This document shows, piece by piece, positions 1-7,275 of a DNA stretch of 21,950 nucleotides. The position numbers and the translations under genes were made by a program. How positions within the stretch are numbered: position 1 is the first letter of the stretch; each line of letters opens with the position of its first letter. Below the pieces are notes generated by a model. That model did not search any database, was not told the origin of the DNA, and was given only the letters and a program-made list of their open reading frames with translations. This DNA comes from JAFDVL01 sp043736395 (GTDB lineage: Bacteria > Acidobacteriota > Blastocatellia > RBC074): the NCBI GenBank assembly GCA_043736395.1, contig JAYTCQ010000367.1, positions 1-21,950 of the forward strand, written 5' to 3'.

Positions 1-26
1 CCCTTACTGCGTGCGGGCTTCTGCAT
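1..26 (+). repeat. Partial copy of palindromic element A (right arm)
   Basis: These 26 bases are identical to the last 26 bases of the right arm of the complete element at 2492-2604. The rest of this copy would lie before the window. It ends 5 bases before the ATG of the NAD kinase gene, so it replaces the place where a ribosome binding site would be. Confidence 0.85.
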
Positions 27-31
27 TCTTT

Positions 32-895
32 ATGAACATCAATCACTGCGTCATCACTATTAAACAAACTATCTTCGCCCGCGGAGGTCGTGCCGCAGAG
101 CTGGCGCGAAACGGAGATGCGACGGCAATTCGCTTAATCCGGGCGGACAGCGAACAACAAAAAACACTCGAAACCGTCCGTCAGGTTCTGAGCAAATTCA
201 AAATCAACTTCGCTGAAGTTTGTGCGAAAGATTTTTCTGCCGCTGAAAAAAGGCTCATCACTAAAGCTGATTTGGTGATTAGTGTGGGCGGCGATGGCAC
301 GGCACTCGGAGCTTCGCATTACGTGACAAATGGCGCACTGCTCGGTGTTAATTCCGCTCCCGGCGACAGCATCGGACATTTTTGTCATGCGAATCGAAGC
401 GACTTCAAAACTAAATTTTCGCAGGTCTTGAACGACCAATGGAAGCCAGCCGAAATCGCCCGGCTCAGCATCGAACTGGACGGAAGAATTTTACCGGAGC
501 CAGCTTTGAATGATGTACTGATTGCGCACGATTGTCCGGCAGCGACTACGCGCTACATCATCCAGCGCGGCGAGCAGCAGGAAGAACATCGCAGCTCTGG
601 CATTTGGGTCTGCGCTCCGGCAGGTTCGACCGCGGGAATTAAATCTGCCGGTGGCAAAGTCATGAAGTTGAATTCCAGGCGAATGCAATTTTATGTGAGA
701 GAATTATACCGCGAACCCAACCGCGAATACGCGATCACAAAGGGATTTCTCGAAGCTGGAGAAATCCTGACCGTCGCTTCAAAAATGCCCGAAGCCCATT
801 TGTATATTGACGGGTCGCGCACCTCCTATAAATTTCTATTTGGCTCAAGAGTTCGGCTTCAGGTGGCTGATTGTCCATTGAGACTTTTCAAGTGA
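32..895 (+). CDS. nadK: Divergent NAD(+) kinase
   Basis: Probable ATP-dependent NAD kinase making NADP in the cytosol. Seen: the nucleotide-binding GGDGT motif at residues 86-90, followed by GVNSAPGDSIGHF (105-117), the NDVLIA segment (160-165), and the second signature RSSGIWVCAPAGSTAG at 187-202 with SAGG just after. These match the two conserved blocks of the family (GGDGT and the TPTGSTAY-like block), but the second block reads APAGSTAG, closer to divergent or mitochondrial-type NAD kinases than to the classic bacterial enzyme. Length 287 aa is normal. I chose ATG 32; the frame is open back to GTG 11, but those codons lie inside a repeat arm. No Shine-Dalgarno sequence is visible. No terminator is obvious after the stop. 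The family call is firm; kinase activity is inferred. Confidence 0.85.
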   Translation: MNINHCVITIKQTIFARGGRAAELARNGDATAIRLIRADSEQQKTLETVRQVLSKFKINFAEVCAKDFSAAEKRLITKADLVISVGGDGTALGASHYVTNGALLGVNSAPGDSIGHFCHANRSDFKTKFSQVLNDQWKPAEIARLSIELDGRILPEPALNDVLIAHDCPAATTRYIIQRGEQQEEHRSSGIWVCAPAGSTAGIKSAGGKVMKLNSRRMQFYVRELYREPNREYAITKGFLEAGEILTVASKMPEAHLYIDGSRTSYKFLFGSRVRLQVADCPLRLFK

Positions 896-1094
896 CATTA
901 CCAATTCATCTATTCAAATTCATTCCTCCTCTGTTATGATTCTGCTGAGACTAATCTTCAAAAATTGATGTTCAAGGGCCACGCGCCAACGCACTCTTGA
1001 TCGTTGAACCCAATCGTCATCTTCCTCAAAATTTCTAATTTTAGTATCAAGAAATTAGTCCAACTTTTAAGGTGATTCTTCACGGAGGCTGTTA

Positions 1095-2492
1095 ATGCTA
1101 TTTCACAATGATTCGACTTCCCCAAAATTGAAGCTCCATTTTCTCGGAGTTTTGTTCATCTTTATTTGTACTGCGACTTCAGCTTTTGCCGAGACGACCA
1201 GCATCTTTGATCTTCAACCATCGAGTGCCATTGGAGGTTCGCCTTCAAGCTTGTTGATGGAAACCACTTACATCAATGTGCCTGCGGGGGCTATGCTTTC
1301 CGTTCATTTGATGAAAGGGCAACAGGTGCTTTCCACCAGTAAATTGCAATTCATGGGGGCACATCAAAGTTCGTCTTTTCTGCCGACGCAAATTGCGCAA
1401 TTTTATTCATCTGGCAGCCCGACTCCCGGCGAACCAATTCCCGGCACCAAGCTGACTCCCGGCATCATTGATTTAACCGGACTCGCAGCAAATCCCGAAC
1501 AATTTCAACTACTCTGGTCATTGAGCAGCGGCGAAATTTATCCTCCCGGTCAGGCTCTCGTCACGGGAGGCTCGCAACCGATTAATTTTGCGCGCTTACG
1601 TCCAGTAGCTTTGGCGGCAAGTCGTCAGAGCGATCAAAAACCCGGCTCGGTGCTTTTTTATCATCGCTACACTTCTTCATTGAGCAATCCGAACGCGAAG
1701 GATACGACGATTAGCCTCACAAATACGTCATTCACTGACACTGGCAAAGTGCGATTATTTTTTGTGAATGGACAGGATTGTCTGACGTTCGATGTCGCGG
1801 TTTGCTTGAGTGCGCAACAGACGACGAGTTTCAGAATGAGTGAATATGATCCCGGCACTACGGGTTACGTAGTCGCCGTCGCCATTGATAACGACGGTAA
1901 ACCGACACAATTTAATTGGTTGATTGGCAATGCGCAAATTCGTCAAATTAGTCCTATTAATAGTCAAAGTTATGACACCAGCCTCAGCGCTACAGCTGTT
2001 TTCAAACGCTCTTCGGCAGCAATTAGTGTGACGAACGGGAAAGCTGAAATGGCATTTGATGATGCGATGTACGACAGCCTGCCATCACAAATCGCAGCCG
2101 ATAACATTCCCAGTCAGGGAACCTCCGCGCAGAATGCTAACGCAACGTTTCTTGGATTGTATCGTCCCACCGGAGATTTATCCGGCAGCACCGTAGCGCC
2201 CAAAATTGATTTCAGCCTTTTCAATAATCAAGGCGGAACTTCTGTTGCTTCTACAACACTTGGTTGTTATGCGGATTTGCGGCTGAATACGATTCGATTT
2301 AATCCGCTGTTGGCAACGATTTTGCCAACCGGACAAACCGGATGGGTCAGGATTTCCGCCCCCGATAAATTGCCAATTATGGGAGCGCAATTCAGCAGTG
2401 GCGCTTCCTATGCAACTGGCGCAACGCTCAGAGCAATTATGTACGCACCGGATTATCGAATCCTCGTTCCAGTAAAAATTCCCGGCTGTTAA
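1095..2492 (+). CDS. Exported protein of unknown function
   Basis: 465-aa secreted protein. A signal peptide covers about residues 1-32, with a hydrophobic core and likely cleavage after SAFA. A good Shine-Dalgarno (GGAGG, 1084-1088) sits 6 bases before the ATG. The mature part is rich in Ser, Thr, Asn and Gly and looks beta-rich. In the middle a cysteine pair (C..C around residues 227-236) is followed by DPGTTGYVVAVAIDNDG and FNWLIGN. From memory this resembles a module of large exported acidobacterial proteins of unknown role, but I cannot confirm it here. The protein ends in PGC. Its stop codon shares its last base with the left end of palindromic element A, so the C-terminus could have been set by that insertion. 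No enzymatic motif is visible; a surface or adhesive role would be a guess. Confidence 0.8.
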   Translation: MLFHNDSTSPKLKLHFLGVLFIFICTATSAFAETTSIFDLQPSSAIGGSPSSLLMETTYINVPAGAMLSVHLMKGQQVLSTSKLQFMGAHQSSSFLPTQIAQFYSSGSPTPGEPIPGTKLTPGIIDLTGLAANPEQFQLLWSLSSGEIYPPGQALVTGGSQPINFARLRPVALAASRQSDQKPGSVLFYHRYTSSLSNPNAKDTTISLTNTSFTDTGKVRLFFVNGQDCLTFDVAVCLSAQQTTSFRMSEYDPGTTGYVVAVAIDNDGKPTQFNWLIGNAQIRQISPINSQSYDTSLSATAVFKRSSAAISVTNGKAEMAFDDAMYDSLPSQIAADNIPSQGTSAQNANATFLGLYRPTGDLSGSTVAPKIDFSLFNNQGGTSVASTTLGCYADLRLNTIRFNPLLATILPTGQTGWVRISAPDKLPIMGAQFSSGASYATGATLRAIMYAPDYRILVPVKIPGC

Positions 2493-2604
2493 TGCAGAAG
2501 CCCGCACGCAGTAAGGGCGCCTGTACTCTATGCATACTTCCGCAGGTTTTTGCTAAGTTCATTTCTTGAGTATTGGCGCCCTTACTGCGTGCGGGCTTCT
2601 GCAT
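2492..2604. repeat. Palindromic element A, complete (113 bp)
   Basis: Two inverted arms, 2492-2528 and 2568-2604, match over 37 bases with 2 mismatches; the outer 29 bases are perfect. They enclose a 39-base centre. The right arm recurs at 1-26. The left end overlaps the stop codon of the exported protein and the right end lies 41 bases before the next start codon. It has no coding capacity, so it is either a miniature mobile element moved in trans or a REP-type sequence. It could also fold in RNA and attenuate transcription between the two genes. Confidence 0.85.
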
Positions 2605-2630
2605 CCATTTATCCATTTACATTTCGCTGT

Positions 2631-2636
2631 TATAAT
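2631..2636 (+). promoter_or_regulatory. Candidate -10 box for a near-leaderless mRNA
   Basis: A perfect TATAAT ends 9 bases before the ATG at 2646. With usual spacing, transcription would start within about 3 bases of the start codon, and no Shine-Dalgarno is present, which would fit leaderless translation. The -35 region (TTTATC at 17-base spacing) is weak. This is an inference from sequence only. Confidence 0.4.
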
Positions 2637-2645
2637 CCGGCGTAT

Positions 2646-3890
2646 ATGAAATCATCTACTGCCCTGAAAGCCCTTTGTTTATTACTCATCCTTCTCTCTT
2701 TCTCCGCCACATCCTGTAGTCGTAAGCGCGATTTGAATGGAATTTGGAATGGCGATATCTACCTTAAAAGCCGCGATACAGTTCCGTTTAAAATTGAAAT
2801 GAAGCAGGAAGGCACCAAAGTTTTTGCCACCATTCTCAACGGCGAAGAACGATTGGAAGCCACCAGCGGGAGCTTCGATGGACAAAATATCAAACTGAAA
2901 TTTGATTATTACGACGCCGAAATCGAAGCCGGGTTTGTTCGCCGTGAAGTGATCGGAACAGTGACTCGAACGTGGCGCAACACGAAACTTGTCCGCGAAT
3001 TAAAAATGTGGAAAGGCGGTGAAGTGAAAGCCATTCCTACTGCGACAGAAGGAAAAGATATCTCAGGTGACTGGTTGATGAAAGTTGGTGAAGGCGAAAA
3101 TCAAAAAGATTGGCAGCTTTCGGTTAACCAAAAAAATGGTGAGTTGATTGGAACCATTCTCACACCGTCTGGAGATTGGGGAACGATGACGGGCTTCCTC
3201 GGACATGAAGGCAAATTTGAGATGGGAAGATTTGATGTCATCAATGCGCGTTCGTTACATGCAAAGTTGGACGAATCCGGAAAAATTAAAGGTATCGTGG
3301 ATTTAGGGCAAGGCGATGTGCCGCGAATTTTCACTGCCGAGCGAGTCAACATTCCGAAAGATGGTATCGCCTTCGCAGCCGGAAATGTTCGCATGAAAAA
3401 TCCGACGGAACCGCTGCGATTTAGTGGTACGGATTTCGACGGAAAGACCATCAGCTTCGAGGATCCGCGCTTCAAAAATAAAGTCATTGTCATCGAAATC
3501 ACCGGATCGTGGTGCCCGAATTGTTACGACGAAGCTCCGGTATTGAAAGATTTGTATGCGCGTTACAAAGCGCAAGGTTTAGAAATTCTAGGACTTTCAT
3601 TTGAATACACCGGAGAACCCAAACGCGATTTGGAGCAGGTCAAAATCTTTGCGAAGAAACATGACATTTCGTATTTGATGTTGCTCGGTGGTTCGACGGA
3701 AAATGATGACGTACAGAAAAAATTGCCACAGCTCGAAAACTTCGGCGCGTTCCCGACTACGATATTTATTGGGCGCGACGGCTTAGTCAAAAAATTCCAC
3801 GCCGGATTTGAAGGCCCCGCGACAGGCGCACGATTCACGAAAACGAAAGCGGATTTTGAAGAGACGGTGAAAGAATTATTGAAGGAGTAA
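2646..3890 (+). CDS. TlpA-like thioredoxin-fold lipoprotein
   Basis: 414-aa lipoprotein, probably a periplasmic membrane-anchored thiol-disulfide oxidoreductase. The signal peptide ends in a lipobox ATSC with Cys24 lipidated. Residues about 28-122 and 138-235 are two similar beta-rich segments (LNGIWNGDIYL and ISGDWLMKV open them; each ends near a conserved turn), suggesting a duplicated calycin-like domain. The C-terminal domain (about 255-410) is AhpC/TSA-Redoxin-like: GSWCPNC with the redox pair Cys290-Cys293, then LEILGLSFEYTGEP, and a cis-proline context FGAFPTTIFIGRDG. The start at 2646 is preferred over upstream TTG 2550 because the signal peptide begins there and the upstream codons run through a palindromic repeat. 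The substrate is unknown. Fusing two lipocalin-like repeats to the redoxin is unusual compared with plain TlpA. Confidence 0.88.
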   Translation: MKSSTALKALCLLLILLSFSATSCSRKRDLNGIWNGDIYLKSRDTVPFKIEMKQEGTKVFATILNGEERLEATSGSFDGQNIKLKFDYYDAEIEAGFVRREVIGTVTRTWRNTKLVRELKMWKGGEVKAIPTATEGKDISGDWLMKVGEGENQKDWQLSVNQKNGELIGTILTPSGDWGTMTGFLGHEGKFEMGRFDVINARSLHAKLDESGKIKGIVDLGQGDVPRIFTAERVNIPKDGIAFAAGNVRMKNPTEPLRFSGTDFDGKTISFEDPRFKNKVIVIEITGSWCPNCYDEAPVLKDLYARYKAQGLEILGLSFEYTGEPKRDLEQVKIFAKKHDISYLMLLGGSTENDDVQKKLPQLENFGAFPTTIFIGRDGLVKKFHAGFEGPATGARFTKTKADFEETVKELLKE

Positions 3891-3895
3891 AACGG

Positions 3896-3968
3896 GTTTG
3901 TAGTCCCGCCTTTAGGCGGAATTCCCGTGATAATCGAGTTAATTCCGCCTAAAGGCGGGACTACAAAC
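3896..3968. repeat. Palindromic element B (73 bp)
   Basis: Perfect 28-base inverted arms (3896-3923 and 3941-3968) around a 17-base loop. The arms themselves contain the short palindrome CCGCCTTTAGGCGG, so each can fold on its own. It begins 5 bases after the stop of the TlpA-like gene. There is no T-run after the stem, so it is a REP/BIME-like unit more than a classic terminator, although it may still protect the 3' end of the mRNA or slow transcription. Confidence 0.85.
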
Positions 3969-4040
3969 GCTGCGCAATTCCTTACGATTATTTTCTTGCA
4001 AGATAATCACCTTCATCCGTTCAGCCAGAGGAGGATATTT

Positions 4041-5015
4041 ATGAGACAAATTTCAATATTTATTTTGTTGTTTTTAACTGTGCTTATTTTCGCTTGTAGT
4101 CAAGCACAATATTCGTCAAGAAACGTTTCGGCTGGTGATACTTCTGTGCCAGGTGGAGCGCCTGGCGAGATTGCTGCTAAAGTTGTAAATTCTAGAAATG
4201 ACCAACAGGGACAGGGACAAGGTGCTCCACCGCCAGCGCAAGTCGTCAAAACAACCTATACAGAAACTCCCGCCGAAAGCCAACAACCCATAGCCCGTAA
4301 AATCATCCGCAACGGCGACTTCCTGATTGAGTCGAAAAATCTTGCCGAAGATCAGCGAAAAATCGCAGCTCTCGCCGAATCACTTGGCGGCTTTGTGGTC
4401 ACTTCTGAATTCAAACAATCCACGTCCGGCTCTTCGGAATCAACAGTGAAAATTATCGTCCGCGTACCCGCAACGCAATTTGATAAAGCCGTAGCCGAAA
4501 TCGTCAAATCTGGATCACAGTTGATCTACAACAAAACTGCGGGTCAGGATGTCACTGAAGAATTTGTAGATTTAGAAGCCAGACTCCGCGCCAAGCACGC
4601 GCTCGAAAATCAATATCTTGAAATTATGAAACGCGCGGCGAAAATTTCTGATGTGCTCGAAGTGCAGGAAAAATTAACTGAAGTCCGCACCGAACTCGAA
4701 CAGATGGAAGGGCGCCGTCGCTACCTTGAAAATCAGTCTTCGCTTTCGACGATTAATGTAACGTTGCAATCCCCTGCTGCCGTGGTGGCCGCGACGCAAA
4801 ATGGATTCTGGCGCAGCATCAAAAATTCCTTCGGCGACGGCGTAGATGAAGCTGTCGGCATCGTCCTCGGCATCATTCATTTTGTCATCGTCGCGCTGCC
4901 AATTTTCGTGCTGTTGATTTTGCCATTGTGGTTCATTCTTCGTTTTTTGAATCGCCGCTATAACTTTATGAATCGCTGGAAAAAAGAAATTGTCACTGCC
5001 ACGCCTGATGAATAA
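4041..5015 (+). CDS. DUF4349-domain lipoprotein
   Basis: 324-aa lipoprotein. Signal peptide and lipobox IFAC with Cys19. Residues about 20-85 are a Gly/Gln/Pro-rich linker. Residues about 86-245 match the DUF4349 pattern: RNGDFLIESKNLAEDQ, LAESLGGFVV, IIVRVPATQFDKA, DVTEEFVDLEARL, then a predicted coiled coil (about 176-232) and SLSTINVTL. A transmembrane helix lies at about 271-302, followed by a basic tail, so the protein may be tethered at both ends. The start is fixed by a strong Shine-Dalgarno (GAGGAGG, about 4028-4034); the frame is open upstream to 3927 but that part is palindromic element B. The function of DUF4349 proteins is not established; an envelope or membrane-organising role is only a guess. 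Confidence 0.9.
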   Translation: MRQISIFILLFLTVLIFACSQAQYSSRNVSAGDTSVPGGAPGEIAAKVVNSRNDQQGQGQGAPPPAQVVKTTYTETPAESQQPIARKIIRNGDFLIESKNLAEDQRKIAALAESLGGFVVTSEFKQSTSGSSESTVKIIVRVPATQFDKAVAEIVKSGSQLIYNKTAGQDVTEEFVDLEARLRAKHALENQYLEIMKRAAKISDVLEVQEKLTEVRTELEQMEGRRRYLENQSSLSTINVTLQSPAAVVAATQNGFWRSIKNSFGDGVDEAVGIVLGIIHFVIVALPIFVLLILPLWFILRFLNRRYNFMNRWKKEIVTATPDE

Positions 5016-5028
5016 AATTTAGGGAATT

Positions 5029-5118
5029 AACGCAAAGGGACAAAGAGACAAAGGGTCAAGGAAGAGATGTAACAGCTTCGTCTTTCTTTGACCCTTTGAT
5101 TCTTTGTCCCTTTGCGTT
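5029..5118. repeat. Palindromic element C (90 bp)
   Basis: Inverted arms 5029-5059 and 5088-5118 match over 31 bases with 2 adjacent mismatches, and weaker pairing continues inward. The arms carry short purine-rich periodic units (CAAAGGG, CAAAGAG). It fills almost the whole gap between the DUF4349 gene and the oxidoreductase gene and ends 12 bases before the next ATG. It has no similarity to elements A, B or D. Confidence 0.82.
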
Positions 5119-5130
5119 TAAATAAAGCGT

Positions 5131-6414
5131 ATGAAAAACAAAAATGCCATTGTCATCGGCGGTGGAATTGCCGGACTGACTGCTGCGACATTTTTAGCGA
5201 AGTCTGGAAAATCCGTCACGCTTTATGAAAAGGCGCGCAAAGTCGGTGGACGCGCGACGACGGAACAGAAAAAAGGATTTCATTTTAATTTAGGGCCGCA
5301 TGCGCTTTATGCCGCAGGGCAAGGCGTTAATATTCTGCGCGAATTGGGTGTTGAGTTCAGCGGAGAAAAACCTGGTTTATCTGGTTCATATGCCGTTTAT
5401 CGCGGGCGTAAGCATACTTTTCCCAACGGCGGCGTAGCGTTAATGACAACCAGTTTATTCGGGTTGGCGGCGAAGATGGAAGCGGGTGCATTACTGAGCA
5501 AAGTCAGTAGAATTAATACCGCAACGATTCAACATCTCACGATTAATGAATGGCTCGAAAAGGAAGTCCGTCAGCCTGAAGTGAAAGAATTAATTTGCAC
5601 ATTATTTCGCGTCTCGACCTACGGCAATGCTCCAGATGTGATGAGCGCGGGAGCTGCCATCGCACAACTTCAGATGGCGTTGGCGAGCAATGTTTATTAC
5701 CTTGATGGTGGCTGGCAAACTTTAGTGGATGGATTGCAAGATGCAGCAAAATCTGCCGGAGTAAAAATTATTTCGCAAGTCAAAGTTGAAAAAATTTTCT
5801 GTGATAATGCCATCCGAGGCATTCAACTTTCTGATAAAACATTGCCGGAATCTTCGCTCATCATCGCGGCGGTTAATCCCGCTGATCTTTGTGATTTGCT
5901 TGAAAACAACCCAAACTCCGAAGCTGAAAAATGGGCGAAAAAAGCAATTCCAGTGAAAGCCGCATGTCTTGATGTGGCGCTAAAATCTTTGCCGCAACCG
6001 CGGACAACTTTTGCGCTTGGCGTTGACGCTCCTCTTTATTTTTCGGTGCATTCAGAACAGGCGAAGCTGGCTCCGAACGGCGGAGCGATGATTCACGTTG
6101 CAAAATATTTAGCGCCAAATGCTAAAGAATCTGCCAAATCCGTCGAGCAGGAATTAGAACAGTTTCTGGATTTGCTGCAACCTGAATGGCAAACCTCCCT
6201 CATCGAAAAAAGATTTTTGCCAGAGATGACGGTCGCCAATGCCGTAGTTGATGCCGAACGCGAAGGCTTTGCCGGCAGACCATCTCCTGCCGTCCCGAAC
6301 GTCAATGGTTTATTCATCGCAGGCGATTGGGTCGGCGCTGAAGGAATGCTGGCGGATGCGAGTTTTGCCAGCGCAAAACAGGCGGCAGAATTAGCAGGAC
6401 AATTTGGTGAATGA
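5131..6414 (+). CDS. FAD-dependent oxidoreductase (amine oxidase / phytoene desaturase-like)
   Basis: 427-aa flavoprotein. The N-terminal Rossmann motif IVIGGGIAGLTAA (GGGIAG at 10-15) with the ribose-binding Glu33 in LYEKA and the KVGGRATT stretch at 38-45 is typical of the amine oxidase/CrtI superfamily. The C-terminal FAD motif NGLFIAGDWVGAEGMLADASFASAKQ is also typical. No signal peptide, so cytosolic or peripheral to the membrane. The substrate cannot be told; carotenoid or other prenyl/amine substrates are options. The start codon is 12 bases after palindromic element C and no Shine-Dalgarno is visible. It is followed by a short-chain dehydrogenase 45 bases downstream, then folC, so the three may form one transcription unit. 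Confidence 0.87.
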   Translation: MKNKNAIVIGGGIAGLTAATFLAKSGKSVTLYEKARKVGGRATTEQKKGFHFNLGPHALYAAGQGVNILRELGVEFSGEKPGLSGSYAVYRGRKHTFPNGGVALMTTSLFGLAAKMEAGALLSKVSRINTATIQHLTINEWLEKEVRQPEVKELICTLFRVSTYGNAPDVMSAGAAIAQLQMALASNVYYLDGGWQTLVDGLQDAAKSAGVKIISQVKVEKIFCDNAIRGIQLSDKTLPESSLIIAAVNPADLCDLLENNPNSEAEKWAKKAIPVKAACLDVALKSLPQPRTTFALGVDAPLYFSVHSEQAKLAPNGGAMIHVAKYLAPNAKESAKSVEQELEQFLDLLQPEWQTSLIEKRFLPEMTVANAVVDAEREGFAGRPSPAVPNVNGLFIAGDWVGAEGMLADASFASAKQAAELAGQFGE

Positions 6415-6459
6415 TACTATGTACCTTGATCATCAAAATTGATGGCAGGGAAAAAGTAC

Positions 6460-7275
6460 ATGAAAGAATCCAAAAACTTCTTCTTAACCGGATGCGCCAG
6501 CGGAATCGGACAGCATTTAGCCAATCGCTTGTTGGCGGAAGGTCATCGCATCTGGGCTACAGACATCAATATTGACGCTCTCTCGCAGCATGCCCAGCAA
6601 CAGAGATGGGACGAAGCGCGCGCGCAGGTTCGTCGGCTTGACGTCAGTGATGCTGAAGACTGGGAACGCGCGATGAGTGAAGCCGTCGCTGCGTTTGGTT
6701 CTATTGATGTGCATCTCAACATTGCGGGCTATCTGGTTCCGCACTGGTTTTACGAAGCCTCCGCCGACGAAGTCCATCGCCATTTCGACATCAACACCAA
6801 AGGCGTAATTTTCGGAACGCAGGTCGCCGCTCGCCAGATGATCAAACAAGGTTATGGACATATTATTAATATTTCTTCGATGTCGGGAGTTGCTCCGATT
6901 GCGGGCATCGCAATTTATGGCGCTTCAAAATATGCCGTCCGTGGATTCTCTCTTGCTGCCGCACAGGAGCTGCGCCCCCATAATATTTACCTGACTACGA
7001 TTTGCCCCGATGCTGTGAATACGCCCTTAATTAAGCCGCATACGGAAAATGAAGCTGGCGCGATTTTGTATTCATCGCCGCATATTTTAAGTCCATCCGA
7101 CATTGCCGATGTGATTATCAATAAAGCGCTACGCAGAAAACCGCTGGAACTATTGATTCCAGGGCATCGCGGATTACTGGCGCGGATCGTAGACCTCTTC
7201 CCAACGCTATCGCTTTACATCGCTCCGATCTTCCAAAAGAAAGGCCGCAAAGCGCAGCAGCAAATGCACAAATGA
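6460..7275 (+). CDS. Short-chain dehydrogenase/reductase
   Basis: Classical SDR NAD(P)-dependent oxidoreductase, 271 aa. Cofactor motif TGCASGIG (residues 10-17), NIAG at 87-90 in place of the usual NNAG, catalytic Ser140 in NISSMSG, and YGASK giving Tyr153 and Lys157. The C-terminal region is basic (KKGRKAQQQ). The ATG at 6460 is preferred: AGGG lies about 10 bases upstream and the Rossmann motif then begins at the usual distance. TTG 6439 and ATG 6442 are alternatives in the same frame. The stop overlaps the folC start (ATGA), implying translational coupling. The substrate is unknown; a link with the flavin oxidoreductase upstream is possible from position only. Confidence 0.88.
   Translation: MKESKNFFLTGCASGIGQHLANRLLAEGHRIWATDINIDALSQHAQQQRWDEARAQVRRLDVSDAEDWERAMSEAVAAFGSIDVHLNIAGYLVPHWFYEASADEVHRHFDINTKGVIFGTQVAARQMIKQGYGHIINISSMSGVAPIAGIAIYGASKYAVRGFSLAAAQELRPHNIYLTTICPDAVNTPLIKPHTENEAGAILYSSPHILSPSDIADVIINKALRRKPLELLIPGHRGLLARIVDLFPTLSLYIAPIFQKKGRKAQQQMHK

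Noticed and set aside
11..31. Possible GTG start of the NAD kinase at 11
   Set aside because: These codons lie in palindromic element A and repeat as an N-terminal extension in front of the TlpA-like gene, so they reflect the repeat and not the protein.
3896..3968. Element B as an intrinsic terminator
   Set aside because: The stem is perfect, but no T-run follows and the arm contains its own nested palindrome, which fits a repeat element better.
5029..5118. CRISPR-like array from the CAAAGGG units
   Set aside because: Units are short, uneven and arranged as one inverted pair, with no spacers of constant length and no cas genes nearby.
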